Source of the DNA: Aeromonas enteropelogenes
Lineage (GTDB): Bacteria > Pseudomonadota > Gammaproteobacteria > Enterobacterales > Aeromonadaceae
Assembly: GCF_000819845.1 (NCBI RefSeq)
Contig: NZ_CDCG01000016.1
Location: 62,001-126,000 of the forward strand
Length of the DNA: 64,000 bases
Direction of reading: 5' to 3'
The translations under genes and the position numbers were made by a program. A model generated the notes under the pieces. That model worked only from the letters and a program-made list of their open reading frames with translations. It was not told the origin of the DNA and searched no databases. Positions 35,261 through 43,444 of the stretch are shown piece after piece; the stretch's first letter is position 1, and each line of letters starts with the position of its first letter.

Positions 35261-35884
35261 TCAATCGAACAGGGTATCGCCCCGCCCCTCTTGCACATGC
35301 CGGTGCAGGGTATGCAGCTGGGATTCCACCACCCGGTGGCGGGAGAGTGGGGGCAGTGCCTCGATGGGGAAATAAGCCGCCCCCCGGGTTTCATCGGTTT
35401 CGGTGAGCAGCTGGCCGCCGGTCACCTCGCACAGGAAGAAGGCCTTGTGAGCGTGGGGCAGCTGGGGCGGATGGGGGTGTTTGAGCTTGTCGAACAGGGC
35501 CAGCAGTTGCACCGCCCGGCACTCGAGGCCGGTCTCTTCCACTACTTCGCGCACCACGGCAGCAGCCGGCGAGTCGCCGATATCGCACCAGCCACCCGGC
35601 AGAGTCCAGCCGCCGTCGCAGCGCTCCTGCACCAGCAGGACCCGCCTTGCCTCATCCACGATGAAAGCACGCACATCCAGCTTGGGGGTGGGATAGCCAG
35701 TGTCGAGGGCGATCCAGTCGCTGATGGCCTCGGGGGCCAGCTCGCTCTGGCTGACAATAAGGGCTGCCGTGGCCGCTCTCAGCGCCTCGAAGCGGGCGAT
35801 ATCGAAAGGGTCTTTGGAGTAGGTGAGCCCCGCTTGCGCCGTGGCCAGTACCTGTTCGAGGAAGGCGGCCAGCGGCGGTTGCAC
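35261..35884 (-). CDS. NUDIX hydrolase with N-terminal extension
   Basis: A 207-residue protein with an N-terminal helical extension (about 1-65) of the type seen in Nudix_N_2 proteins, and a NUDIX domain with the box GGWCDIGDSPAAAVVREVVEETG. The usual Glu after GxxxE is Asp here, but the REVVEE core that binds Mg2+ is intact. Such enzymes hydrolyse nucleoside diphosphates linked to another moiety; the substrate is unknown. It lies between the GFA remnant and yqiA, whose stop is only 2 bp upstream of its start. Confidence 0.85.
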   Translation of the reverse strand: MQPPLAAFLEQVLATAQAGLTYSKDPFDIARFEALRAATAALIVSQSELAPEAISDWIALDTGYPTPKLDVRAFIVDEARRVLLVQERCDGGWTLPGGWCDIGDSPAAAVVREVVEETGLECRAVQLLALFDKLKHPHPPQLPHAHKAFFLCEVTGGQLLTETDETRGAAYFPIEALPPLSRHRVVESQLHTLHRHVQEGRGDTLFD

Positions 35885-35886
35885 GG

Positions 35887-36474
35887 CTAGAGCCCGAGGA
35901 AGCGGACGATTTGGGCGGGGTAGCGCTCGAACGCCACGAAGGCGTGGTTACCACCGCACTCCAGCGACAGGCGGGCGAAGCGGTACTCCTCCAGCGCCTT
36001 GCGATAGTCCAGCACTTCATCTTCCTGCTGTTGCAGCACCCAGAGCCGCTCGGGGGCGGTCACCGGCACCGCCAGCGCTCTCAGCTCGTCCATGTGCGCC
36101 GGCAACAGCTCGTAGCGCTCGTCGGTATAAGGATTGGTTTGGGGACCCAGATAGTCGCAGAGCAGCTCATGGGGACGCACCGCCGGATTGATCAAGGCCG
36201 AGCGGCAGCCATACAACTCACTGACTCTGGTCGCCATAAAGCCGCCGAGGGAGCTGCCCACGGCGCCGAGCCGCAGCGCAGTGCCATGGCGAGCGACAAG
36301 ATCCGCGATGGTCTGCTCGATGGCCGCCCAGGCCGCCGCCGGGGTATTGGGCTGGGCCGGGATCACCACCTCGATATCGGGCCTATGTTCTGCCACCCAG
36401 GACGCCATCTGCTGGGCCTTGGCGGAACCCGGCGAGGAGTTGAAACCGTGCAGGTAGAGGAGGACGGGTTTCAT
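35887..36474 (-). CDS. yqiA: YqiA-family esterase
   Basis: A 195-residue alpha/beta-hydrolase with LLYLHGFNSSPGS (oxyanion region), the nucleophile elbow GSSLGG and a terminal His in GGNHAF. E. coli YqiA shows esterase activity on short acyl esters. I chose the start MKPVLLYLHGF because an in-frame extension upstream would overlap cpdA. The order yqiA-cpdA-yqiB-nudF-tolC next to parE is that of E. coli. Confidence 0.92.
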   Translation of the reverse strand: MKPVLLYLHGFNSSPGSAKAQQMASWVAEHRPDIEVVIPAQPNTPAAAWAAIEQTIADLVARHGTALRLGAVGSSLGGFMATRVSELYGCRSALINPAVRPHELLCDYLGPQTNPYTDERYELLPAHMDELRALAVPVTAPERLWVLQQQEDEVLDYRKALEEYRFARLSLECGGNHAFVAFERYPAQIVRFLGL

Positions 36475-36484
36475 GCTGTGCTCC

Positions 36485-37309
36485 TCAGTAACCGGTGGCA
36501 TTGGGGTCGGGCACGAACTGGCCGACCGGCAGGCGCCACACCTGGCTGGCGATGCGGCCACCCGGGTAGAGGGTGAGGTAGCGCCAGCCCGGGCCGGACT
36601 CGTCCAACGCGAAACCATCGGAGAGCGGCTTGAACTGGATGCAGGTGGAGGGGCTGGAAATCAGCCGTACCCCGCGATGCACCTCGTCGAACTCCTGGTG
36701 AACGTGACCAAACAGTATGGTCTTCTGCTGCGGATGGCGGGCCAGCACGGCAAACAGGTCGTCGGCGTTCTTGAGGTTGTGCTGATCCAGCCAAGCGCAG
36801 CCCACCGGCACCGCCTGATGGTGCAGGGCGATGAGGGCGTGACGATCCGGATATTGGCGCAGGGCGTTGTCGAGAGCCTCCAGCTGGTGATCCCCGATCA
36901 TGCCGTGAGGTTTGCCGCGCACCTGGGTGTCGAGCAGGATCACCTGCCAGTGTTCGCCCACCAGCTGCTTGGCCTCGCTGATCCCGGCGGCATGCAAGTG
37001 CTCCGTCATCAGGGGGCTGTCGTCATGATTGCCGGGCAGCCAGTAGATGGGGCGAGAGAGCGGCGCCATCATGGTGGCGAAGCGCTGGTAGGACTCCGGA
37101 CTGTGATCCTGCGACAGATCGCCGGTGGCCAGGATCAGGTCGTAAGGGTGGGCGTTGGCCTGCACCTGATCCAGCACGGCGGCCAGGCTCTCTGCGGTGC
37201 GCACAGCCAGCAGCCGCCCCTCGGCGCTGGCGAAAAGATGGGTATCGGTAATTTGCAGCAGGTGCACACTGCCGTCCTGCGCCTGAGGTAGCTCTGTTTC
37301 CAAAATCAC
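36485..37309 (-). CDS. cpdA: 3',5'-cyclic-AMP phosphodiesterase CpdA
   Basis: Calcineurin-like metallophosphoesterase that hydrolyses cAMP and so tunes CRP activity. The 274-residue chain has the metal-binding motifs DTH (ITDTHLF), GDLSQD, GNHDD, and GHVHQE, plus WLPGNHD and LISSPSTCIQFKP typical of CpdA. The start is a GTG (37307-37309) with AAGAAGC upstream. It lies 16 bp downstream of yqiB. CRP-dependent operons in the window (mtl, possibly tna) would respond to its activity. Confidence 0.94.
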   Translation of the reverse strand: MILETELPQAQDGSVHLLQITDTHLFASAEGRLLAVRTAESLAAVLDQVQANAHPYDLILATGDLSQDHSPESYQRFATMMAPLSRPIYWLPGNHDDSPLMTEHLHAAGISEAKQLVGEHWQVILLDTQVRGKPHGMIGDHQLEALDNALRQYPDRHALIALHHQAVPVGCAWLDQHNLKNADDLFAVLARHPQQKTILFGHVHQEFDEVHRGVRLISSPSTCIQFKPLSDGFALDESGPGWRYLTLYPGGRIASQVWRLPVGQFVPDPNATGY

Positions 37310-37325
37310 GCTTCTTTATATTTGT

Positions 37326-37775
37326 TCAACTGGAGATATTGATCGGACTGGTACCATGTCTGAGACAAAATTTCAGCCATTCGGCCAGAAACAGATTTAC
37401 CTGCTCCTTTTCATCCCGCTGGTGCATCTTTTTATTGGGATAATCATAACGTGGTTGCAAACGAGAAATCTGTTGCGTTGCACACACTTCCGCCATTCGC
37501 ACATCATGATACAAACGAATCTCTATTTGTGCTTGCAGGTATTCGGGCAATTCGGGATTGTGCTGGCTCAGCAGCACCTCGCTGGTAAAGCGGCTCTCGC
37601 CACAGACGGTGAGCTGGAACTGCAGATCGTTACCGACCCGGTAGCGCCGCTCGGTCCCTACCTCCCCACCCGGGGGCAGCAGCTTCATCAGCGCCATATA
37701 GTTCACCTCGCAGGTGCGCTGCAGGGACATCAAATCAGGCACATAACGTTTGAACGGGCTCTGGACTAACGACAT
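37326..37775 (-). CDS. yqiB: DUF1249 family protein YqiB
   Basis: A 149-residue protein matching YqiB: RYVPDLMSLQRTCEVNYMALMKLLP at the N-terminus and IEIRLYHDVRMAEVCATQ further in. The function of DUF1249 is unknown. It is encoded between nudF (96 bp upstream) and cpdA and is conserved in that place across Enterobacterales and related orders. Confidence 0.9.
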   Translation of the reverse strand: MSLVQSPFKRYVPDLMSLQRTCEVNYMALMKLLPPGGEVGTERRYRVGNDLQFQLTVCGESRFTSEVLLSQHNPELPEYLQAQIEIRLYHDVRMAEVCATQQISRLQPRYDYPNKKMHQRDEKEQVNLFLAEWLKFCLRHGTSPINISS

Positions 37776-37871
37776 GTTGCAACTCCATCAATCCAATCCC
37801 ACGGGTAGTTGAACTCGCAAGCGAGCAGATCTGGCATGTGAATGCTGGCCTGAAGCCGGGTCATCGCCATC

Positions 37872-38513
37872 TCAGCGATCCGCCAGCCAGCGGGCGCGCA
37901 GCTCGCCATGATTGAGAGCCAGCCACTGCAGGGCGATGACGGAGGCAGCGTTGTCGATGCGCCCCTCCTTGAGCCAGGCATAGGCCTGCTCGCGGCTCAC
38001 CACGTGCACCCGGATATCTTCCCCCTCTTCCGCCAAACCGTGCAGTCCCTCGGCCTTGCTGGCATCCACCTCGCCCACATAGACCTCGATCCGCTCCGTG
38101 CTGCCACCCGGACTCACCAGATAGCTGATGGCGTGCTCGCAGCGACCCACCTCGATGCCGGCCTCTTCCACCGCTTCGCGACGTACTACGGCCTCGGCAG
38201 TCTCCCCTTCATCTATGATGCCGGCCACCAGCTCCAGCAGCCAGGGGGTGCGACTGGTTTCCATGGCGCCGATGCGAAACTGCTCCACCAGCACAATCTG
38301 GTCGCGTACCGGATCATAAGGGAGCAGCGCGGCGGCGTGGCCCCGCTCGAACAGCTCGCGGACTATGGGTTGATTCCAGCCACCAGCAAATAACCTGTGC
38401 TGCAAACGATAAACGTTCACCTTGAAGAAGCCGTTATAACCCGATGATTTTGAAATTATTTTTACGTCTTCGGCGGCATAATGCCGATCCTGCGGCAGGG
38501 GATGCTGTGACAT
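37872..38513 (-). CDS. nudF: ADP-ribose pyrophosphatase NudF
   Basis: Hydrolyses ADP-ribose to AMP and ribose 5-phosphate. The 213-residue NUDIX protein has the box GIIDEGETAEAVVRREAVEEAG and SPGGSTERIEVYVGEVD, both typical of NudF. GGGAG lies 6 nt before the ATG. It is divergent from tolC across a 309-bp spacer and heads the minus-strand block that runs to parC. Confidence 0.93.
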   Translation of the reverse strand: MSQHPLPQDRHYAAEDVKIISKSSGYNGFFKVNVYRLQHRLFAGGWNQPIVRELFERGHAAALLPYDPVRDQIVLVEQFRIGAMETSRTPWLLELVAGIIDEGETAEAVVRREAVEEAGIEVGRCEHAISYLVSPGGSTERIEVYVGEVDASKAEGLHGLAEEGEDIRVHVVSREQAYAWLKEGRIDNAASVIALQWLALNHGELRARWLADR

Positions 38514-38822
38514 ACGAGGCTCCCGTTAGCTTGACTTGAATCTGTTTGACCATAAAATCCGAGGAACATGAATGAACATTCATTCACTCTCTGCACCAAG
38601 GTCAATGAGGGGTGGATTTTAGCAGCCACAGACCATTTGGCTAGGCACAGGGGGGAGAAAATAGCGTTCGGTTCTTGACGTTCCCGTCACTGGACCGGAG
38701 ACTCTTGGCATTAAATTTTGCTAACTAGTAGAGTGATTAAGCTGCAATCAAGCTTGGTCGGTGACAATATTTGCCCTCTTCCAGCAACCATTTTGGGTTA
38801 CTACATAAGGTTAAAACGATCT
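38514..38822. other. nudF-tolC divergent regulatory region
   Basis: 309 bp with promoters for both genes. It holds the 18-bp palindrome at 38569-38586. Towards tolC, TTGGCA with an 18-nt spacer and TAGAGT (about 38706-38735) is a possible sigma-70 promoter. Confidence 0.5.
38569..38586. promoter_or_regulatory. TetR-type operator candidate upstream of tolC
   Basis: TGAATGAA-CA-TTCATTCA: perfect 8-bp arms with a 2-bp centre, the size and shape of TetR-family operators that control efflux genes. It is 56 bp from the nudF start and about 240 bp from tolC. Confidence 0.55.
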
Positions 38823-40145
38823 ATGAAAAGAACACTCTTGTCCGTCATGGTGTTGCTGGGCGTCAGTGCCGGTGCCCATGCCGAGAACCTGCTCGACATC
38901 TACCAACAGGCCCAGCTCAAAGACCCGCAGTTGTTGCAATCCAAGGCAGTACGCGACCAAGCCTTCGAGAAGATCAATGAATCCCGCGCAGCCCTGTTGC
39001 CCCAGATCAACCTGGGCGCTGGTCTGAACTACCTGCAGAACAAGAACGATACCCAGACCGGTACCACCGCCAGCGGCTCCCTCTCTCTGGATCAGTCCAT
39101 CTATCGTCGCAGCAACTGGGTCAACCTGGATCTGACCGAGAAGAGTGCCACCCAGTCTGACGTCGCCTACAACCTTGAAATCCAGAACCTGATGCTGCGT
39201 ACCGCCCAGGCCTATTTCAACGTGCTCAAGGCGATGGACACCCTGGAATTCGTGCGTGCCAACAAGGTGGCCGTAGAGCGTCAGCTGGAGCAAACCCAGC
39301 AGCGTTTCGAGGTGGGTCTGACCGCCATCACCGACGTGCATGAAGCCGAAGCCTCCCGTGACCAGGCGCTGGCGGACGAGATCAGCGCCGAGAACGAGCT
39401 GGACAACAGCTACGAGACCCTGCGCGAGCTGACCGGTATAGACCATCGTTCGCTGGATGTGCTCAACACCGAACGCTTCAGCCCGCAGAAGACCGCTTTT
39501 GGCTCCGACAAGTGGCTGGAGCTGGCGCTGGACAAGAACCTGCAACTGCACAGTGCCCGCATCGCGAAAGACATCGCCAAGGAACAGATCGATCTGGCCA
39601 AGACCGGCCACGAACCGACTCTGGATCTGGGTGCCGGTCTCTCCGCCAGCAACACCGACTACAAGGATGAAGTGATCAACCCCGAGAGCAATGGCAACCA
39701 GGCCAATGTCGGGCTGACCTTCAAGCTGCCCATCTACAGCGGCGGCGCCACCAGCTCCCAGGTTAAACAGGCACAGTTCAACTATGTGGCCGCAAGCGAG
39801 CTGCTGGAGAAGAACTTCCGCTCGGTGCAGAGCACGGTGCGCTCTTCCTACAATAACGTAAACGCCAGCATCGGCTCGGTACGTGCCTACAGCCAGTCCG
39901 TCATCTCCGCCGACAGCGCCCTGAAGGCGACCGAAGCCGGTTATGAGGTCGGTACTCGTACCATCGTCGACGTGCTGGACTCCACCCGCAAGCTGTACGA
40001 CGCCAAGCAGAAGCTCTCTGCCGCCCGTTACAACTACATCCTCAACATCCTGAGCCTGAAACAGGCGGCCGGCATCCTGGAAGAGCAGGATCTGGTAGAA
40101 GTGAACCAGGGACTGATGCCCGCCAGCGCCAAACCCAAGGCCTGA
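38823..40145 (+). CDS. tolC: Outer-membrane channel TolC
   Basis: Trimeric outer-membrane exit duct for tripartite drug-efflux pumps and type I secretion. The 440-residue product has a 20-residue signal peptide (ending AHA, mature ENLLDIYQQA) and two OEP repeats; ESRAALLPQINLGAGL, RTAQAYFNVLKA and STRKLYDAKQKLSAARYNYILN are family signatures. The start MKRTLLSV was chosen because it gives a normal signal peptide; AAGG lies rather far (12 nt) upstream. A strong terminator follows. Confidence 0.95.
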   Translation: MKRTLLSVMVLLGVSAGAHAENLLDIYQQAQLKDPQLLQSKAVRDQAFEKINESRAALLPQINLGAGLNYLQNKNDTQTGTTASGSLSLDQSIYRRSNWVNLDLTEKSATQSDVAYNLEIQNLMLRTAQAYFNVLKAMDTLEFVRANKVAVERQLEQTQQRFEVGLTAITDVHEAEASRDQALADEISAENELDNSYETLRELTGIDHRSLDVLNTERFSPQKTAFGSDKWLELALDKNLQLHSARIAKDIAKEQIDLAKTGHEPTLDLGAGLSASNTDYKDEVINPESNGNQANVGLTFKLPIYSGGATSSQVKQAQFNYVAASELLEKNFRSVQSTVRSSYNNVNASIGSVRAYSQSVISADSALKATEAGYEVGTRTIVDVLDSTRKLYDAKQKLSAARYNYILNILSLKQAAGILEEQDLVEVNQGLMPASAKPKA

Positions 40146-40163
40146 TAGCATTACCCGGATATG

Positions 40164-40191
40164 AAAAAGGCGACCACAAGGTCGCCTTTTT
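40164..40191. terminator. Bidirectional terminator tolC/hldE
   Basis: AAAAAGGCGACC (40164-40175), loop ACAA, GGTCGCCTTTTT (40180-40191), between convergent tolC and hldE. Confidence 0.92.
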
Positions 40192-40246
40192 GCTGCCCGT
40201 TGCCAGGTCAGGAAGCCGGGCCAGCCTTAGCGGGCCCCGCTCGACC

Positions 40247-41674
40247 TTAACCGCGTTCGCGGATGGTCTTGATGATGTCGGTAGTGGAGCAGCCGTCTTC
40301 GAAGTTGAGAACACGCACTTCGCCACCGTTGGCAGTCACCTCGGCGTAACCGGCGATCTCTTCCGGCTTGTAGTCGCCCCCCTTGACCAGCAGATCTGGC
40401 AGGATCTCGGCGATCAGACGCTGCGGCGTGTCTTCACCAAACGGCACAACCCAGTCCACGGCACCCAGCGCAGCCAGCACCGCCATGCGACGCTCGGTGG
40501 GGTTGACCGGACGGCCCGGCCCCTTGAGGCGGCGCACCGACTCGTCGGTGTTGACCGCCACGATCAGGCGATCCCCCAGCTTGCCGGCATTGGCCAGATA
40601 GGAGACGTGACCAGCGTGCAGGATGTCGAAGCAGCCATTGGTCATCACCACCTTCTCGCCGCGCAGGCGGGCGGCGCGCACGGCCACCTTCAGCTGGGCC
40701 TCGGACATGACGCCGAAGCCGGTCTCCTGCTCGGTGTAGAGCGCGTTGGCCAGCTCCACCGGGCTGACGGTGGAGGTACCCAGTTTGCCGACCACGATGC
40801 CGGCAGCCGTGTTGGCCAGGGCACAGGCTTCATCCAGGCTCTTGCCTGCCGCCAGTGAGGTAGCCAGGGTGGAGATCACTGTATCGCCGGCACCGGTGAC
40901 GTCATAGACCTCGTGAGCCTGGGCCGGCAGGTGCAGCTCGGGCTGCCCTTCACGGATCAGGGTCATGCCGTTTTCGGAACGGGTCACCAGCAGGGCATCC
41001 AGCTCGAAACGCTTGACCAGTTCCAGGCCTTTGGCGACCAGCTCGTCTTCGCTCTTCACCTTGCCTACCACGGCCTCGAACTCGGACATGTTGGGGGTCA
41101 GCAGGGTGGCGCCACGATACTTCTCGAAGTCGGTTCCCTTGGGATCGACCAACACCGGGATACCGGCGGCGCGGGCACGCTTGATCATGCCGGGCACGTC
41201 GTTGAGGGCACCCTTGCCATAGTCGGAGAGAATCATCACGTCGGAGTTCGGCAGCGCCTGCTCCACCTTGCCCATCAGCAGGGACGCATCGACCGCATGG
41301 AAGCCCTCTTCAAAGTCGAGGCGCAGCAACTGCTGGTTGCGCGACAGCACCCGCAGCTTGGTGATGGTCGGATAGTCGGCCAGACGCACGAAGTCACAGG
41401 CGACCTTGACGCCGGCCATCTGGCCAGCCAGGGCATCGGCCGCCTCATCCTGACCGGTCAGGCCCAGCAGCACAGCCTGGGCACCCAGCGCGGCGGAGTT
41501 GAGGGCCACGTTGGCAGCGCCGCCCGGGCGCTCCTCGATGTGCTCAACCTTGACCACGGGCACCGGTGCCTCGGGCGAGATCCGGCCGGTGGGGCCATGC
41601 CAATAGCGGTCAAGCATGACATCGCCAACGACCAGAATGCGGGCTTTTTCAAACTCGGGCAGGGTGATCTTCAT
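40247..41674 (-). CDS. hldE: Bifunctional heptose kinase/adenylyltransferase HldE
   Basis: Makes ADP-D-glycero-D-manno-heptose precursors for the LPS inner core. The 475-residue protein has an N-terminal ribokinase-type domain (about 1-318; [22 protein letters not shown]) and a C-terminal nucleotidyltransferase domain (about 340-475; [16 protein letters not shown]). Its length and domain order match E. coli HldE. It is divergent from an lpxL-type gene, so two steps of LPS assembly share a promoter region. Confidence 0.96.
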   Translation of the reverse strand: MKITLPEFEKARILVVGDVMLDRYWHGPTGRISPEAPVPVVKVEHIEERPGGAANVALNSAALGAQAVLLGLTGQDEAADALAGQMAGVKVACDFVRLADYPTITKLRVLSRNQQLLRLDFEEGFHAVDASLLMGKVEQALPNSDVMILSDYGKGALNDVPGMIKRARAAGIPVLVDPKGTDFEKYRGATLLTPNMSEFEAVVGKVKSEDELVAKGLELVKRFELDALLVTRSENGMTLIREGQPELHLPAQAHEVYDVTGAGDTVISTLATSLAAGKSLDEACALANTAAGIVVGKLGTSTVSPVELANALYTEQETGFGVMSEAQLKVAVRAARLRGEKVVMTNGCFDILHAGHVSYLANAGKLGDRLIVAVNTDESVRRLKGPGRPVNPTERRMAVLAALGAVDWVVPFGEDTPQRLIAEILPDLLVKGGDYKPEEIAGYAEVTANGGEVRVLNFEDGCSTTDIIKTIRERG

Positions 41675-41878
41675 CTGTATAGACTCTCAAAACCTGAAAA
41701 ATCAGCCGCCGATTTTATCACACTCTTTTAGCCGGTGTAGAAAAAGCCGAACGCGGTTGCCAACCCTTGTCACGTAAAGCGGACGCAACGACCCCTCTGA
41801 CCAGCGCACGGCCATTCGCCCACTCGCCCCCTTTTCGGATAGAATCTCCCGATTGTGTTTGCGAACAAGAGATTAGCC

Positions 41879-42802
41879 ATGGCACACGACAACGCTCCCC
41901 GCCTTGAGCCCCGCCTGTTTCATCCCCGTTACTGGGCCAGCTGGTTCGGCCTCTCCCTGCTTTGGCTGCTGACACTGCTGCCGTGGCGCAGCCAGATGTG
42001 GCTGGGGCGCCACCTCGGTCGTCTCGCCGCCAAGGTGCTCAAATCGCGGGTCAGAATTGCCCGCCGCAATCTGGAGCTGGCAATGCCCGAGCTGACCAAG
42101 GATCAGCGGGAGAAGCTGCTTGTGCAGAATTTCGAGAGCGTCGGCTGCGCCATCTTCGAAGTGGGCATCGCCTGGTTCTGGCCGGACTGGCGGATGCGCA
42201 ACCTGATGAAGGTAGAAGGAGAAGAGCACGTCATCGCCGCCGTGGAACAGGGCCAGGGCATGCTGTTGCTCTCCTGTCATTTCCTGACTCTGGAGCTCAA
42301 TGCCCGCTGCTTCGGTCTGGTACGTCCCGGGGTCGGCGTCTATCGCCCCAACACCAACCCGGTGCTGGAATATGCCCAGTACCATGGCCGCTGTGCCTCC
42401 AACAAATACCTGGTGGATCGCACCGACGTGAAGGGGATGATCAAGGCGCTGCGCAACGGCGACGCGCTCTGGTACGCGCCGGATCACGACTACGGTGCTC
42501 ATGCCAGCGTGTTCGTACCCTACTTCGCGGTGGAGCAGGCCGCCACCATCACAGGCACCGCCACCCTGGCGCGGGTGAAGAACACCGTCACCCTGCCCTG
42601 CTACAACATCCGCACCAAAGAGGGCTACACCCTGCACATAGGGGCACCGCTGGCCGATTACCCCACTGGCGATGACCTGGCCGATGCCGCCCGTGCCAAC
42701 AGGGAAATAGAAGCCGCCGTTCGGCAGGCGCCGGAGCAATACATGTGGCTGCACCGCCGCTTCAAGACCCGCCCCTCCCCCGAGGACGCCGGCTTCTACT
42801 AA
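41879..42802 (+). CDS. lpxL: Lipid A lauroyl-type acyltransferase
   Basis: Inner-membrane acyltransferase of the LpxL/LpxM/LpxP family that adds a secondary acyl chain to Kdo2-lipid IVA. The 307-residue chain has one N-terminal membrane helix (about 22-38) and the catalytic HX4E motif at H134-E139 (CHFLTLE). YRPNTNPVLEYAQYHGR and PDHDYG are typical LpxL features. LpxL is preferred over LpxM by overall resemblance, but the acyl chain cannot be proven. It is followed by an 18-bp-arm terminator. Confidence 0.88.
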   Translation: MAHDNAPRLEPRLFHPRYWASWFGLSLLWLLTLLPWRSQMWLGRHLGRLAAKVLKSRVRIARRNLELAMPELTKDQREKLLVQNFESVGCAIFEVGIAWFWPDWRMRNLMKVEGEEHVIAAVEQGQGMLLLSCHFLTLELNARCFGLVRPGVGVYRPNTNPVLEYAQYHGRCASNKYLVDRTDVKGMIKALRNGDALWYAPDHDYGAHASVFVPYFAVEQAATITGTATLARVKNTVTLPCYNIRTKEGYTLHIGAPLADYPTGDDLADAARANREIEAAVRQAPEQYMWLHRRFKTRPSPEDAGFY

Positions 42803-42820
42803 CGCCCCCTGTGATAAAAA

Positions 42821-42860
42821 GCCCATAAAAAAACCGCCTGCTGGCGGTTTTTTTATGGGC
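42821..42860 (+). terminator. Very strong terminator after lpxL
   Basis: GCCCATAAAAAAACCGCC (42821-42838), loop TGCT, GGCGGTTTTTTTATGGGC (42843-42860): an 18-bp perfect stem including the A/T tracts. Confidence 0.92.
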
Positions 42861-43129
42861 CTTCCACGAACCTCGATGCTCTCTCTCATCGCCCTCATCA
42901 AACGGCCTTTGGCAAGAGAAATCGACGCTCACATAAATCCCTTTCTCCCCTCTGCAAGTAACACCTGATGCTAAACGAACGAGACCTAGTTACTTAGGGC
43001 AAAAACTGAAAGTGGGTTACAAATTTATTGATTCATTGGTGAGCAGGATTTGATCGCCAGAAATCGATTGCTACCACCCCGAATAGTTGCACTCGCCAGC
43101 AAGCCTCGTTTGGATGCAAAAATTAAATT

Positions 43130-43145
43130 TGTGATACAGATCATC
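43130..43145 (+). promoter_or_regulatory. CRP site 1 upstream of mtlA
   Basis: TGTGA-TACAGA-TCATC: one perfect half-site and 3 of 5 in the other, correct 6-bp spacer. Confidence 0.6.
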
Positions 43146-43174
43146 TATTTCAGTATCTTGCGCAAACGATAAAT

Positions 43175-43190
43175 GGTGATATCGATCACA
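43175..43190 (+). promoter_or_regulatory. CRP site 2 upstream of mtlA
   Basis: GGTGA-TATCGA-TCACA: nearly perfect CRP palindrome with a 6-bp spacer. Confidence 0.75.
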
Positions 43191-43247
43191 AAAAATGGGA
43201 GTAAAAAACAGGAAATGTCGAAATGTAGCCGAATTACATAAATTTAA

Positions 43248-43263
43248 TGTGATCGGCGTCACT
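43248..43263 (+). promoter_or_regulatory. CRP site 3 upstream of mtlA
   Basis: TGTGA-TCGGCG-TCACT: 9 of 10 half-site bases match. As the nearest site it would be the activating one for a start near 43297 (class II) or 43317 (class I). Confidence 0.75.
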
Positions 43264-43310
43264 ATGAATAGATGTGCCACCCCGGGGTATGTGAGATGTA
43301 GATCACAAGA

Positions 43311-43439
43311 CACCCCGTTTTCAGCCTAATTTGATCGCAAGCTGGTAGATTGAAGTTGCTTAGACGACTAGGGATGGGGGTTCGGCAAAACCCGTCATCC
43401 CGACTACTACTTTCAATCAAACAGGCTTAAAACGGGGTG
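43311..43439 (+). promoter_or_regulatory. Structured mtlA leader that pairs with the ribosome-binding site
   Basis: CACCCCGTTTT (43311-43321) is exactly complementary to AAAACGGGGTG (43429-43439), which contains the likely mtlA Shine-Dalgarno GGGGTG. After one mismatch the helix goes on with AGCCT (43323-43327) and AGGCT (43423-43427). Inside lie GATTGAA/TTCAATC (43348-43354/43412-43418) and a hairpin GGGATG-G-GGGTT...AACCC-GT-CATCCC (43371-43401). The layout suggests translational control of mtlA, by an unknown signal. Confidence 0.65.
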
Positions 43440-43444
43440 CCGTC

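Larger units (their letters stand above)
42861..43310 (+). promoter_or_regulatory. mtl control region
   Basis: About 450 bp between the lpxL terminator and the mtlA leader. The first 250 bp show nothing I can name. From 43130 on it carries three CRP-like sites (separate entries) and probably the mtlA promoter near 43270-43300. Confidence 0.6.

Noticed and set aside
38811-40151. 446-codon frame antisense to tolC
   Set aside because: Shadow frame opposite a full tolC with signal peptide.
43290-43307. Fourth CRP-like site (GTGAGATGTAGATCAC)
   Set aside because: The half-sites are 8 bp apart instead of 6, so it is not a normal CRP site.
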